A stretch of DNA of 64,000 bases, from the NCBI GenBank assembly GCA_034687125.1, contig JAQGBZ010000274.1:22428-86427 (forward strand), written 5' to 3'. Of the stretch, positions 39,281-51,625 are shown piece by piece. Each line of letters starts with the position of its first letter. Position 1 is the stretch's first letter. The position numbers and the translations under genes are program-made. Below the pieces are notes generated by a model. The model did not search any database and was not told the origin of the DNA. It was given only the letters and a program-made list of their open reading frames with translations. Origin of the DNA: Neelides folsomi. Taxonomy: Eukaryota; Arthropoda; Collembola; Neelipleona; Neelidae.

Positions 39281-42001
39281 TCATCGCTCTTCCACAATGA
39301 GAGTATCTTGAGCAGAGAAAATATTTTTTAGCAGTTCCTTCTCATTTAAAGTAGTCAGCTGAAAATCAAAATCATGAAATTAATCAACAATCGTCATTAA
39401 GCCATAAATATAAATAATAATTAATGTAAATAAAAATAAATATAATACAAAAAGAAATAGATACAACTCCCCCGCATACGCAATTGATTGAGAAACTTAC
39501 ATCACGTTTTGGATATGAAGTGAGAAACTTGAACTTTTCTTTTGGGAACCCTGCTGAGAATAGGAAATCGAATAGGAGCTTGAGCGGTGACACTGCCGTG
39601 AACCTCCTTGACAATGGTTTTCCCGAAGGCAGTCGGACACGAAGGTTGCAAACAGCATCTGGATAATCAGGCCCTGGTTCTTCCGGCAACGACTGTGCCA
39701 TCGCATTTCGCTCGGCCTTAATTAATATTTAGGTAATTATTCTTCAAATGGAATTTAAATTTATTCATTAGATAATTAAAATGAATAATGAAATATTTAC
39801 TAGAAGACGTGATTCTTCTTCTACTCTTTGCTCTTCCTCTCTTTTCTTTCTCACTTCTTCCATTTTCTTAGCTTCATCCTTCGCCCTATCGGCTTGGAGT
39901 GACAGTTCGTAAGCTTCATCTTGTTCTCTTTTCACCAACTCTCTCGCTTCTCTTTCTTCTTCCTCCCGGATATCCACAACATTTTGAGTTTTGTAGAGTT
40001 CAACTGTGTTTAAAAGCGTTCCCATCAATTCATCAACGCTCACGGTACCTGAGAAAAACGAATTTAGAGATTGGATATAATTTTATAATAAAATGTATAA
40101 AATATTACATCTAAAGAAAATGACTAATGATTAATGAATGTAATTGTGGGGTTTTACTATTAATGACGGACACTACTTCTGTGGCGGATCTGATGCGCGA
40201 GACGATAATTATCACAGGGTACCGGTCTTTGTCGATACTTCGGATCGTGGTCATCCCTTGCGATCCGAAACTCCTTCCTACTGAGTTGAGAAGCCTAAAG
40301 GTAAAATAATTTTAGAATTTCATCATATTGAATAAAATTGGGTATAATAATAATACTGGAGAATTAATTACATTTGTCTATTTGACTCGTGAGTGACGTC
40401 CCATCCCCAAAGGACAAAGTTGCTCGTTAAGTACGAGACGATGGATTCGGAACAAAGAATATTTTGACAGAACACGTTAGACATGACTGAACCATCATGA
40501 TGGAGATAAACTGCCAACATTTTCCTCTGAAATATTTATAAATTTTAAATTGTGTCAAAATGGAAAAATGGAAAAATCAAATAGTAATTTTATCATTTAA
40601 CGTCAGTTGGATAAAAATGAGGACTTACGATCTTTGCAGGCTTTTGCGTTGCTTCCCTAATTGCCTCTTCAAGAGTTCCATGGAGAAACATCGGGTGGCA
40701 AGAGCCGTATCGAATAGCAAAATTATCAGAAAATTGTATTGTTCCTATTATTTCATCTGGTGCGTTTTCTGGTACTAAAACAATTAAAATATTTAGTTAC
40801 TTTTCTCTTCAATCACACCACAAAGAAATAATTATCCAATTTGTAATAATGTAAAATATTTACTCAAAAATCGTTGATTTTGACGGGCAGAACTGATGCT
40901 GTCCGGAAGGAAGTAATCTTCTTCTGGGAAAGATTCTGTCATGTCTTCCACATCTGAAGAATCTGATCGATCGTCCGTCAAATCAATCATCTTAAAAATG
41001 AATCAAGATTATAATAATTTGTTTATTTCCTAATCTAATACTAATATTACAAAAAATTATCAAGATATTTATAAAATTATTACAGCTTTGTTTAAGTCTA
41101 CAGGTGTGGTAGTTGCTGATTTTTTAGGTTGAGGCGGAGGAGGCCCGATACGACTTGGAGGTTCTGGATCTGGTGGGTCTCTAATGGGAATACTCCGCTC
41201 GGATGGCATTATTTGAGAATCATGAGGCAGCACACCTTTGATCGCATTCTGAGAAAAAATTATCATTAGAAAATTCTGACATTGGTAAACTTTAATTATG
41301 TAACGATTATTATTGTCTAATGTCTTTAATTTGTAACTGTAAGGTAAATAATTATTATAAATTCAAAATTTCAATTACCACAAGGTCCCAATTGGCTTGT
41401 TCCAAGTATAAGATGGCTTCTCCAACGTCCTCAATTCCAGTACAAGCCTATTCAAATTATTATAAAATTAGATAAATTTTTTAAACTAGGTCAATTTTGT
41501 TATCCATTTTTTGTATATTTGCGAAATAAGATATTATACAAGTAACCATTTATCTATAATATATTATTTCCAAGAAGAAATAATACTTATTACTTTAACT
41601 CGATATTAACTTTTTGGTTATATTATACGTGTATTTAAGAAAGACTGCTAGATTAGTCAGTGCTTATGTTACGTTTTTTATCAATTTTTGCAAACTCATG
41701 CTTGCAAGGATTAAATTACACTCCGAAAACTCACAATGACATTAAACATAACCGAACCATTAAGTTTAAAAAATACTTTTGACCTCAGGAGTTAACATAA
41801 TAGAACTACCAATTTTATGAACCAGTTCATTAAAAAATTATAAAAAAATCTCAATGGAAAGGTCATTGGCAGGAGATTAAATGAAATTACCAAAACATGT
41901 GTATTTAGTGATTGATTGGAAAATACCTGGAAATCGAGGAGGACCTCGTCCCGGTTGACCTCATCATTGGATCCAGAAGCGGAGGGCTCAGCCGTTGACA
42001 T
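39281..42001 (-). CDS. FAF1: FAS-associated factor 1 (UBA-UAS-UBX), p97/VCP cofactor
   Basis: Ten exons (42001-41927, 41447-41379, 41248-41084, 40990-40864, 40774-40629, 40526-40372, 40294-40158, 40048-39801, 39716-39501, 39358-39281) encode 471 residues. The order is a UBA domain (LLDFQACTGIEDVGEAILYL, residues about 22-48) that binds ubiquitin, a Pro-rich and acidic linker, a UAS thioredoxin-like domain (FAIRYGSCHPMFLHGTLEEA; MLAVYLHHDGSVMSNVFC), a long coiled coil with KREQDEAYELSLQADRA, and a C-terminal UBX domain (LRVRLPSGKPLSRRF) that docks on p97. FAF1 delivers ubiquitinated clients to p97 for degradation. Human FAF1 is 650 residues with two ubiquitin-like domains between UBA and UAS; here the two introns in that place are 130 and 93 bp, so there is no room for them. 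The start ATG at 42001 gives the standard short lead before the UBA. Confidence 0.95.
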
Positions 42002-44111
42002 GAGAGTCGATGGTTGATTCTTAAGATGAGGGACGACGTCGACTTGACTTGGTCCGGAGTTGGTGAGAAATTGAAGCGGCCGACGAGGAGATGAAAAGAT
42101 GATTCGAACAACGAAACGCCTGCGCCTACTTTTTACACCCAACCTCCTACAAGAAGGGACGAAGTGAATCCAAACCAAAATCCCTATCACGACTTTTGAC
42201 CATTTCACGAACCCTCCAAATTCTAAAATTTTAGTTGGAACAAAGGATACTCGATTCGAATCAACCCACAACAAGAACAATTTTAATGGCCTTATTCGTG
42301 ATTAATTATTAGATGCTGAAATTCCAATGATTAAAATAGAATTTTAGAATTTGAAATCAAAGTTAAATAATATTTTTATATCGTTTGGCGATATTTTTCA
42401 AGTAAAATGCATTGGAATGAAATCTCCCAAATATCTCACAACTTTAAAAAAAATGATAATAATGATTGATGATAAACAGGAATGGAAATGCCTTTAAACT
42501 TAATTGGCTAAACGATAAAATTATGTGAACTTTAAGTAAATTATAGTATATTACCTAACCGAGTCTTTAGATTACGATAAGAATGATTTAACTTTATGCA
42601 AATATGGATCAAACATTGGCGTTGATTCATAATTAATGATATTGGTATTATTTAGAAAAGTTAAAGTTTGGTATTAAAATATTTAAAACTAATCCTACAA
42701 CATGATGAAAATTAAAATGAAAGTAATTTAAAAGTAGGTACTTCGGAATAAATGAATAGTAATATATTTATTGTTTAAATTATATTTTTAATATTATAAT
42801 ATACATTATTTTATGAAACTTTACTTATTTTACAAAAGTTGGACGGATGCTTAATTAATGTAAATTATGATACTTATCGTTATATTAAAATACATTGTTT
42901 ACTTAAAACAAATACTAGCCAAATTATAAATTAATTTTAACCCAAACTAAATAGTTCAAATCGAAACAAATATCAGTAAATAAATAGTGAGTCAAGTAAA
43001 AACACAAATTAAATGAATTAGCTAATGTGGAACTTTCCGATTACATATTTCCCAATACGAGCCACCATCTTAATTAGTAGTAATCATTAAATAATTCAGT
43101 CATTTAAATAATTTAATAGATAAGCCACTAATTTAATATTAAATTTTTTATATAATAAAACGAGATACAATTCCCTTTTAGTTATTGTTAGTATAAGACG
43201 TACAAGATTCATTAATCGTCATTACATGAGTCAAAACACTTCTGTTTATTTGACTAGTGAACTAAACAGTTTGCATTCATTTTTATAATTATCGATTTTT
43301 CGAATATGTACTACATTAAAAGTAAACACTTCAAAATATAATAATTCTAATATTAAAAATTTAAATCACTATTTTTGAAAGAACTTTACATTTATTTAAA
43401 AAATAATAACTCCCACATTTAACAATAAACACTGAAGCTATCAATCTCTCATCAATAGTATGTATATTAATGTAATACTAGAATTATTATGATTAAATCT
43501 TGCTAAACTACTAATACACTAGAGAGTTAAATTATTAATATTTGTTAAACTAATAAAAATTTTTGATCATACATAATTAAAATACAGTTATGCGTAGAAT
43601 TGTTAAAAGTACCCCAATAAACAATTACTTGTTTAATAATAAATATGTATATCGATCATACAAATTGTTTTCTCAACTTTCTCTGTAATTTCCAATTTTT
43701 ATTTTACTTTACTTTATTAGTCAATAATTAACGATTGGGTAACTGCCGGCGTCATTAGTTCCACAACTAATCCGAGAATATATAAATTAGTTCACAGTCT
43801 GTTAATGTAACATTGTAGTAATATTTAATAAAAATAGAGTTAAAGTAATTTGGATGATTTAAATATATATTAAATTATTTTGTTACAAACCGACAGAGGT
43901 TTCATGTGTAGCCATATTTTTCGACTGAGAAATGATTCAGCTATAAGGTCGGTAAATGGATTTTAGTAATTAGCAATTTCATAAACCATCTGCCATATTA
44001 GTAGTTTGAGTAGCACCGAGGAGGATGATGAGATTGTTGAACTCTTTCTTGAGCCTCAGTCCTTGACTCTATAAGGGCGTGAGTAAGAGGGTTAGAAGGA
44101 AGGGAATTTTA
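42002..44111. other. AT-rich gap between FAF1 and the DNAJB gene
   Basis: About 2.1 kb, among the most AT-rich stretches of the window. It should hold the FAF1 5' region and the DNAJB 3' UTR. A minus-strand ATG exon-like piece at about 43914-43890 followed by gtttgt was considered but does not join any neighbour in phase. Nothing else is visible. Confidence 0.4.
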
Positions 44112-46457
44112 CTACTTAGGCGGGAGAACGTCAAAGATGATGTCCTTTGCAGCTTGAGACAACTTCTCGGGGAACTGGATATCAAATGTGATAAGGAGGT
44201 CGCCTTTCCTCGTCGGTTCTTTCGGATATGGTAGACCTTTCCCTTGGATCCGTTCGACGGTGCTGGGTTTGATGACTCGGTTACTTAGGTTCAATTGGAT
44301 TCGGTTACCAAGAAGGGTCGGCACTTCCACGATTGCTCCACATAGGGCCTAAAACAAACATTGACAAGAATAAGCATACCATCCTTTGAACATAAATCAA
44401 TAAAAGTGAAAATTACTTCAATAAAAATCCTCCTATTTCTTCCCACACCTTCGCAAAAATGTAGGCAAATATCATAAATGCACAATTTCTGACTTTTATA
44501 ACAACATTTCGGGTTGGAGTGGGATGTTGAAGGAGTAAGTTTAGTCACCTTGTTCATATCATAAGCTCTTTAACCTCACCCGCCTACACTTCACACAGTC
44601 CCGTTCCTCCTCCTCTCAAAACCCAGCCACTTCTCTCCGAATCGAGTCATTGAGCCTTAATCTTATAAATTAATCATAGTCCTCCGCCTTCAGGCAGAAG
44701 CTAAACGTTCAAAAGCTAATCAGAATCCCTCAGTAATATCATTTTATAAAACCGGAGGCGGAAGTTGAGCAAAAGATACCCTCAACTAAATCCATCTCAT
44801 ACAATATACGTGTATGAAGTTAAGAAGATTTAAATATAAAATACTTATGTATAAGGTACACGTATAATATTTCCAAGAAGCTTATATAGTCGTCAGTTAG
44901 AGCACTTGGTATTAAGCTATTTGGTCTCTGTGTATTTCGCCCACCCACGGGAAGTCTTTTTTCAGCTCTCGTCTCCTCCCCGCTTGTCCTCAACCCAAAT
45001 AGACAATCGTCTTGGCTCTCCCAGCCACTTACTCATCAGTTGAGAAGATTATGGTATATTCATTATTTCATTTATTTCTCCACTCTGATATAATTCTAAT
45101 TAATTTAACGAGCTCCTCTTTGTCTCTGTCTAAAATATAACAATGGAGTGCAGGAGTTAAAGTCAAAGAGAGGAGCTCTGGTCCTTAAATCTTTGATGAA
45201 GATATTAAGGAGAGTCTCATCAATAACATGCAAATTTGTTCCTAGTTATCTCTCTGTTTCAACTCTACTAAATTGTAATGTAGGAAGGGAAAGGAGGAAG
45301 AAACAATGATGGAGTTTATATGGTCATAGAATGAAGGTGGTAGACATGAATGGAAGTAATTGTTTAAAAAGAGACACACTTCCCTCACTCACACCCAATT
45401 ACGGTGCGATGGAAGGAGAAGGTGAACCTCGAGAGCCAATTTGAATGAATTCCTTCTCATCTCACTTCACATGTGACCTAAAACTTCACCTTCAACAACC
45501 ACGATTCTTGGCTATGGATACTTTTTTCCTCTATCCCAATATTCAAATATCTACTCGACTTAAATGGAATTCCACCAATAATATTATTCTTCTAGTAATT
45601 TAAACAAATTTTTTTTAACAGAAAAAAAAATAAAAGTGACTTACATCTCTTAAATTAATTTTGGCCATGTATTTCACATCCGAATTTTCTCTTTTAAATG
45701 TCGGATGAGGTTTATCTCTAATGATGAAAACGATATCGGCTGGAACCTTCCCCGTTGTTTGATCCCCTTCCCTCGGGAACGTGATCTTGGTCCCGGCCTT
45801 CCACCCAGGTTTAACATTAATCGTCAATACTTTGTCCTCTTTTTTCCTCGTTCCATCTGCTCCGATGACGTTCCTCGAGATCTTCATCTTCTTCGTACAC
45901 CCTCGCTCGATATCCTCGAGACTGACGTATAGATCATGCTCAACGGCCGGGTCTTGCCCTCCGTATTCGCGGTTCTTGCTAGGACTTCCATGAACGTTGA
46001 AGCTCTGTGTTCTCCTCCCCATCCCTCCAAGCCCTGGTTGTCCGAAGTTGATGAAATTGGGTTCAACATCATCGTCGTCGAATAAACTCCCACCCAGGCC
46101 CCCAATATTGAAAAAGGATGCGAAGGGATCGGAAGTTCCGAAGAATTGAGCGAAAGTGGCTCGAGGATCTCCATGGAACGAGTAGTGGAACGTGTTTCCA
46201 TGTGATGAGGGAGCACTGCCTCCACCGCTGTTAGCACCTTTGAGCCCTTCTTCTCCATACTGATCGTAGATTTCCCGTTTCTTTTTATCACTTAATATTT
46301 CATACGCCTCGGCAACGAGTTTAAATTGCTCTTCAGCATTTGGGGCTTTGTTCTTATCGGGGTGGAACTTGAGGGCGAGTTTTCTGTATGCTTTTTTGAT
46401 TTCATCCTCGTTGGCGTTGCGAGAGATCCCAAGGATTTTGTAAAAGTCTTTCCCCAT
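44112..46457 (-). CDS. DNAJB: DnaJ/Hsp40 co-chaperone, subfamily B (DNAJB1/4/5 type)
   Basis: Two exons (46457-45645, 44348-44112) separated by a 1.3-kb intron encode 349 residues, the length of human DNAJB5 (348). The J domain starts [20 protein letters not shown] and carries the essential HPD (KFHPDKN) that stimulates Hsp70 ATPase. A Gly/Phe-rich linker follows with [20 protein letters not shown], then the two beta-barrel C-terminal domains with [18 protein letters not shown] and [16 protein letters not shown]. After the junction [19 protein letters not shown] the dimerisation end follows, finishing IIFDVLPPK. There is no Cys-rich zinc finger, so it is type II. It works in cytosol and nucleus with Hsp70 and Hsp110. 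The conserved start is at 46457; an in-frame ATG at 46538 would add 27 residues (see findings). Confidence 0.96.
44349..45644 (-). other. DNAJB intron, 1.3 kb
   Basis: Single intron of the DNAJB gene, phase 0, with a gtaagt donor and a ttttag acceptor. It interrupts the C-terminal domain II. I see no nested exon or RNA gene. It is unusually long for the housekeeping genes in this window, whose introns are mostly near 100 bp. Confidence 0.7.
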
Positions 46458-46538
46458 CTCTCTCTCTTCTCTCTCCTGACACGGTTCTCCCGGAATAAAA
46501 TCTAAGACATCAAGGATATCATGAAGGAAGCGTTTCAT

Positions 46539-47715
46539 TTTACTTTATTGGGCATTTATGTAAACTTAAAATTTTGTCCTTGCGTTTTTGATTAATCAAT
46601 GTTAAACTATCATAGCTCTAAGAACTAAGATATAATGTTTTTATTGTTTTTTTAAATTATTTAAAAATAATTATACAATTTTGATAGTGTGCTATTTTGT
46701 TTATGTAAAAGTTACCGTTGCAATTAATAGATCCGAACGATAGAGAAAAGAAAAAAGGTTGTCTTACATTTAACTCTTCGACACATGCTATTTATTTAGT
46801 TTACACAGTATTTTTAAAACCAATTGTACCCTATTTATTCTATTGATTTCGTAAGACATGTATTGTCTTCTAAGAATGCGACTGACTCTAATTCTATGCA
46901 ATGGCACAGACGTAAGTTGTACATAATGTAGGTAAATAAAAATAAATAGTGACGTGAACATTTTTAATAAAGATTTTAAACAAGTAGAAAATTAAGTGTA
47001 AATTCAAGCCTGTCAGCATCGTTTATATGAACCACTTAAAAAATTGTTTATTACAAATTAATGCATAAATGAATAAATGCATAAAAGGCTTATCTTGGAG
47101 TGTTGAGTATTAATTTTAACATGGATAATAAACATGGATGATAAAAATATTAGCATTCAGCTAATAATAATATCAAATAAGGAAATTCGTCCTGTAAAAA
47201 AGAGATATAATAAAAAGATCTTGAGTGAACGCGTTGAAGTGTTCACAACCGTCGCCACATTCTATGACAATTAGGAAATGAAAAATGTTAAAAATTCCTC
47301 ATCAATTGTTTATATAATATAAGTACCTACCTATACATACATTATTGTTCAGAGAAAACATTTTTGGTCAAATGAATGAACAAGATGCTAAATAGGGATA
47401 AATGAATAATTGCGTGTGCCAGCATAAAAGAATCTATCTTCCTCAAATTCGGCCGATCATAGTCGATTATGGACCAAGAAGGTCAAAAAGTGTATGTAGT
47501 GGAAAGTATTTTAGGTATTGAGAATCGAGGTTATTTTCCCTGACTCGAGGAATGTATTAATATACATTGGCTAATTAGATGGTAATAGACCCGAGGATTG
47601 AAAAATTGAAATATCAAAGATGCAAGGACAAATAGCAAAAATGAAGTCACCCACGCAAATAAATCCAGCAATTTATAATGATATAAGAAGTTAAAAGTGA
47701 AAGTTTTAATTTACC
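46539..47715. other. Gap upstream of the DNAJB gene
   Basis: About 1.2 kb of AT-rich sequence. It should contain the DNAJB promoter or 5' intron. No heat-shock element array (repeated nGAAn) could be picked out with confidence, and no coding exon is visible. Confidence 0.35.
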
Positions 47716-47851
47716 TAATCCTTACGATGAGGATTCTTATTTCTTCTCGATTCCAAAAAATTGATTCTTCTTCCCAAGTCTCCTTTGGTCAATGAGGAAG
47801 GAGTCCTTCGAACAATCGATTTTCCAGGAACTGTTAATGGACTTTGAACAT
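47716..47851 (-). other. Orphan minus-strand exon, terminal coding or 5' UTR exon
   Basis: A 136-bp segment has a good acceptor (tttcag before 47851) and reads, in one frame, a basic peptide containing SPLTVPGKSIVRRTPSSL and ending in a run of Arg/Lys before TAG. A gtaaat donor follows the TAG directly, so it may instead be an internal non-coding exon. I see no neighbouring exon that joins it in phase. It could be the last exon of an unseen minus-strand gene, or a 5' UTR exon of the DNAJB gene 1.3 kb further on. The peptide, rich in Ser/Thr-Pro and basic residues, resembles no family I can name. Confidence 0.3.
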
Positions 47852-49511
47852 CTGAAATTAAAGAACAAGGTGACGAGTTGAGTCCAATTCTTGGTAAATA
47901 TCGAAATAATTGGATTTTAATGGTTCAAGACCCGAGAGAATAGGAGGAAGCACTAATGAAAATTATTAATTTGGGCTATTTTGGTCGGTGAGGATGACAC
48001 CTTGACCCAAAATAGAAATAAACTACCAGATGTCTACAAACGCTGTCATTTCTTCCCTCACACCCGAAACATTTAAGAAGTTAAAAAATAATCTTACTAA
48101 TTACATTTAAACATTAGCCTAATTTTATATAAAATGTAATATAATATGGAATTTTATAAAAGTAAAATACGAAATTGCATTTATACCCGAATAGAATGTT
48201 GGTCAGAGGAATCGATGGATGTCTACAAAAACTTACTTCACTTTAATTTACTTTTTAATCCACTTTAATCTTAATAATGTTAGTGATGTTTATATTATTT
48301 CCACAGCTCGTCTTGTTCTGAAATTGAAGAGCGACTGAAGGGACGACGACGACTCTCTTGAGAAGATAAACCATGTGTGAGAGATACAAATTTTGGTTAC
48401 TACACTATATACCCAATTCCCAGATATACCTCTAGCGATCCTCCTAGATCTTTCGCGAATATTCTAGTCAACTTGAGTGCCCCCTCCCTATTGGCCATCC
48501 CCTTTACTACGTTTTACTACCAAAGCTCTCATTGGCTTATGTTCAAATACACGTATCTAAGCGGGCCAATTCTAATTGCCCTTTTTACTTGTCTCTTAAA
48601 GAGAAATTGTAACTCTTTTATTTACACTTTTATTAAGCTCGCCCAACTCTACGTTTACTTGTCTTTAACAATAATTCTACGGTCGGATGCTATAAGGTGA
48701 ATTGAAAGAGTGAGAGATAACAACTTTAACAGTAGTTGGGTTATCTTATATTCTGAAGTTTTACCTTTCATATAAATCCATTGTGAAAAATCTTACAACT
48801 TCCAGTGTGAATTCTGCAGGTGAAGTTGCTGAAGGGAATTGACATTTGTGCCGTCGGCGAATTTCTCTTCCTAGTTCAAAGGATTTTGATTAAAGGTAAT
48901 TATTAATTGGATAATTTAACAGCTAAATTGGTTATTAGTTCAGCTTGGAAAAATTAATTTTTACTTTGTATGAGTTCATTCTTTGAGTAGAATTTCATTA
49001 TTTTCAATTTATTTAGTCTACAAAAAGGCAAAAAGTTACAGTGTGAGCAAGAATAAAGTGAAATTCCAATTTTAGTTTTAGTTTAGTTTAGAAATTACAA
49101 TTTTATAATAATTATTATAAAATTGTATGAGACTTTCAGTTTTTGTTAGAACATTACCATTTAATGACATTTTAAGTCAAGTAATCATTTTACTTCAATA
49201 TGTGTCTTAAGGTCACAGAAAGCAAAATTGAACTTGAGATAAAAACCAGTTTAAAGTTCACACACATGCTTATTTAGTTAATTTGGATCTCATACATTAT
49301 ATAGCATATGCTTAATTCTTCTAGATGCTCTTACGTTAAATGAATATAGTAGGATAATGTAAGAAAAAATTCTGATTATTATAAGACATAAGTTTAATAT
49401 AAACTTTTTTTCATTTGCAGCTCATCGCGTTCAACCTTCGAGTTTCCTCTTTCGTAACAGAAGCTTAAAAGACTCTTCACAACTCAAACCGGAATTTCCA
49501 CCGCATTAAAT
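47852..49511 (+). other. Region upstream of TECR with probable 5' UTR exons
   Basis: About 1.7 kb. On the plus strand an exon-like segment ends at about 48895 (donor ggtaat), and the segment starting after tttgcag at about 49421 runs straight to the TECR start ATG at 49512. These fit a spliced TECR leader. The long plus-strand open frame at 48377-48700 has no recognisable protein content and was left out. A short Ser/Arg-rich minus-strand frame near 48300-48360 is likewise unsupported. Confidence 0.4.
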
Positions 49512-50993
49512 ATGGAGGTAGAGTGATAAATTTTCTCGATTATTTCACAACTTTCAAAATAATTAAATTTAATCAATAGCCTGAAAATGTTAATAAGTAA
49601 ATAAGATGCTCAAAATTTAAAATATTTATAATGTTTAATTTTTTAGGTTGAAGTTTGCAGCTCAAGTGGGAAATCCCTTATCAAGTTTGATTCAGTAAGC
49701 TTTTACTTTAAACTTACTTAATTTTATAATCAAAACCACGAATTTACAAACCTTTTCTCTTTGCTGATTAAAAAGTGCATCAAATGGTAATAAATAAATG
49801 ATATTTGATATTTTTAAGCTCCCGGCCAGTACAAGAGTTAGTGATTTGAAGGAGAAGGTCCATGCGGCAAAGAAGGGACCCTATGCGGGTCGCCAAATGC
49901 TCCGTCTTGAGCCAAAAGGCAAACCATTGAGTGACGATGACTCCCTTGCATCTTCAGGATTTAAATCCGGAGGGAAAGTGTACTTGAAGGACCTCGGTCC
50001 TCAAATCGGATGGAAAACTGTGTTTCTTGTTGAGTATGCCGGTCCACTTCTTGTCTACATGTGGATTTACACCCGACCATGGTTGTTCTATGGAGAAAAT
50101 GCGAGTTCAAAACCTTATGCTCAAGTTGTCCAGTAATTATCTAAAATCTAAACCAAAATAATTTTATTTATTTACAATATTATAATAGCAGTTATAGAAT
50201 TAATTATTAAATTAAATGTATTAATCTTCTTTATCTAGCATCGCAGCAGCATGTTGGAGCTTCCATTATGTGAAGAGGCTTTTGGAGACGATTTTCGTCC
50301 ATCGTTTCTCTCACGCAACTATGCCATTGAGCAATTTGTTCAAGAATTCAAGTTATTACTGGGGATTCGCTGCGTATGTGGCTTATCATGTGAACCATCC
50401 TTTGTACACGGCTCCTTGTGATACTCAAGTTTACATCTCTGCTGCCTTCTTCGTTGTGCGTAACATAATTATTTAGAATGGAAATTTTTGAATTAACAAT
50501 AGTTAACAAATTAATTCACTCATTATACATGAAATAAAGTAGGAAATAAATATCAGTTATTAGAAGAAATCATTAAATAATAAATTATTTTGTTTTAAGC
50601 TTTCGGAACTTGGAAATTTGAGCATTCACACTCTTCTTCGAGACTTGAGACCACCAGGATCAAAAGTGCGAAAGATTCCTTTCCCTAATGGAAATCCACT
50701 GACTCTCCTTTTCAAATATGTCTCTTGCCCTAATTACACCTACGAATTTTACGCTTGGCTTGCCTTCACCATCATGACACAAACATTGCCAGGTACAGTT
50801 TAATTTCTTAATTATTTTATCACAATATCGAAGATAAGAGAAAAATAAATAAATTTGTTTTATAGCTGGAATTTTCGCTGTGGCTGGATTTTACCAAATG
50901 TCCGTATGGGCTCTTGGCAAACACAAGAACTACAAGAAAGAATTCCCCAAATATCCACGCGGACGAACGGCCATTATTCCTTTCCTTCTTTAA
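49512..50993 (+). CDS. TECR: Trans-2,3-enoyl-CoA reductase (very-long-chain fatty acid elongation)
   Basis: Six exons (49512-49517, 49647-49694, 49819-50132, 50239-50455, 50600-50792, 50866-50993) encode 301 residues (human 308). TECR is the ER membrane enzyme that reduces trans-2-enoyl-CoA to acyl-CoA with NADPH, the fourth step of each elongation cycle, and also acts in sphingosine-1-phosphate breakdown. It has the N-terminal ubiquitin-like domain ([16 protein letters not shown] then [17 protein letters not shown]). The steroid-reductase membrane domain follows with [68 protein letters not shown] and the conserved SCPNYTYE. The end is [10 protein letters not shown], identical in style to the vertebrate ...PIIPFLL. 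The first coding exon holds only two codons. It is convergent with CFAP57, 633 bp between stops. Confidence 0.97.
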
Positions 50994-51625
50994 AAATCAC
51001 ATTTGATTCATTCCACCTCATTCAAATGAATATTCCATCAATACATCTACAGATAAAAAACATCTCTACTTAAAACATGTAACGTAAGAATATTTTAATT
51101 TAACTTGTTAATTATTATAAAGAGGTCTGTATTATTTATGTTAACTTACGACAAAGGTTTTTCTATTAAGTAAAAATTATTGTTCATTCATATATTTAAA
51201 ATTTTAAACCATCATTATTTTAATCTTTTTCCAATGAAAACAAAGCCATTATAAGCTAAAATAATTGACATTCTAAACTAAATAATAAATAAACATTTTA
51301 TAAATAAATACTCTACAACCAAAGGATAATTTATAATTATTGAGGATATTAGAATTTCAAAGTTTTGCCAACAATAAATGAATTAAATGTGACGTACTTA
51401 TTACAAGTATTTTTAATAATTTAAAATTTAATGTGAATAAACTTATAAACATATACGTGAATATGTATCTTATTATATGACCTTATTATGATTTATGTAA
51501 CAAGTACTCTTGCTCAATAAAAGGTATGAAATTGAAACAAATATTTAATGAAATATACTTAGGTATTACTTTTTATTCAGTACCAAAGAATTAATATTAC
51601 TGCGTGTAAACCTTGCGAAAAGATT
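50994..51625. other. Convergent 3' UTR region of TECR and CFAP57
   Basis: 633 bp of AT-rich sequence between two convergent stop codons. It should hold both 3' UTRs; several AATAAA-like hexamers occur on the plus strand. No exon seen. Confidence 0.5.
51572..51577 (-). terminator. Probable polyadenylation signal of CFAP57
   Basis: AATAAA on the minus strand, about 50 nt beyond the CFAP57 stop codon, in an AT-rich context. It is the nearest canonical hexamer. Not experimentally supported. Confidence 0.45.

Noticed and set aside
41792-42280. 162-codon minus-strand frame extending upstream of the FAF1 start
   Set aside because: Only the part from ATG 42001 matches FAF1; the upstream part has no ATG in the conserved region and no similarity.
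43890-43914. Short minus-strand ATG exon-like piece followed by gtttgt, possible alternative FAF1 first exon
   Set aside because: Its phase does not fit the FAF1 UBA exon, and the exon at 42001-41927 gives the conserved lead into the UBA domain.
48377-48700. 107-codon plus-strand open frame with several hydrophobic stretches, upstream of TECR
   Set aside because: Does not begin with ATG, no recognisable domain, and AT-rich codons readily mimic membrane segments.
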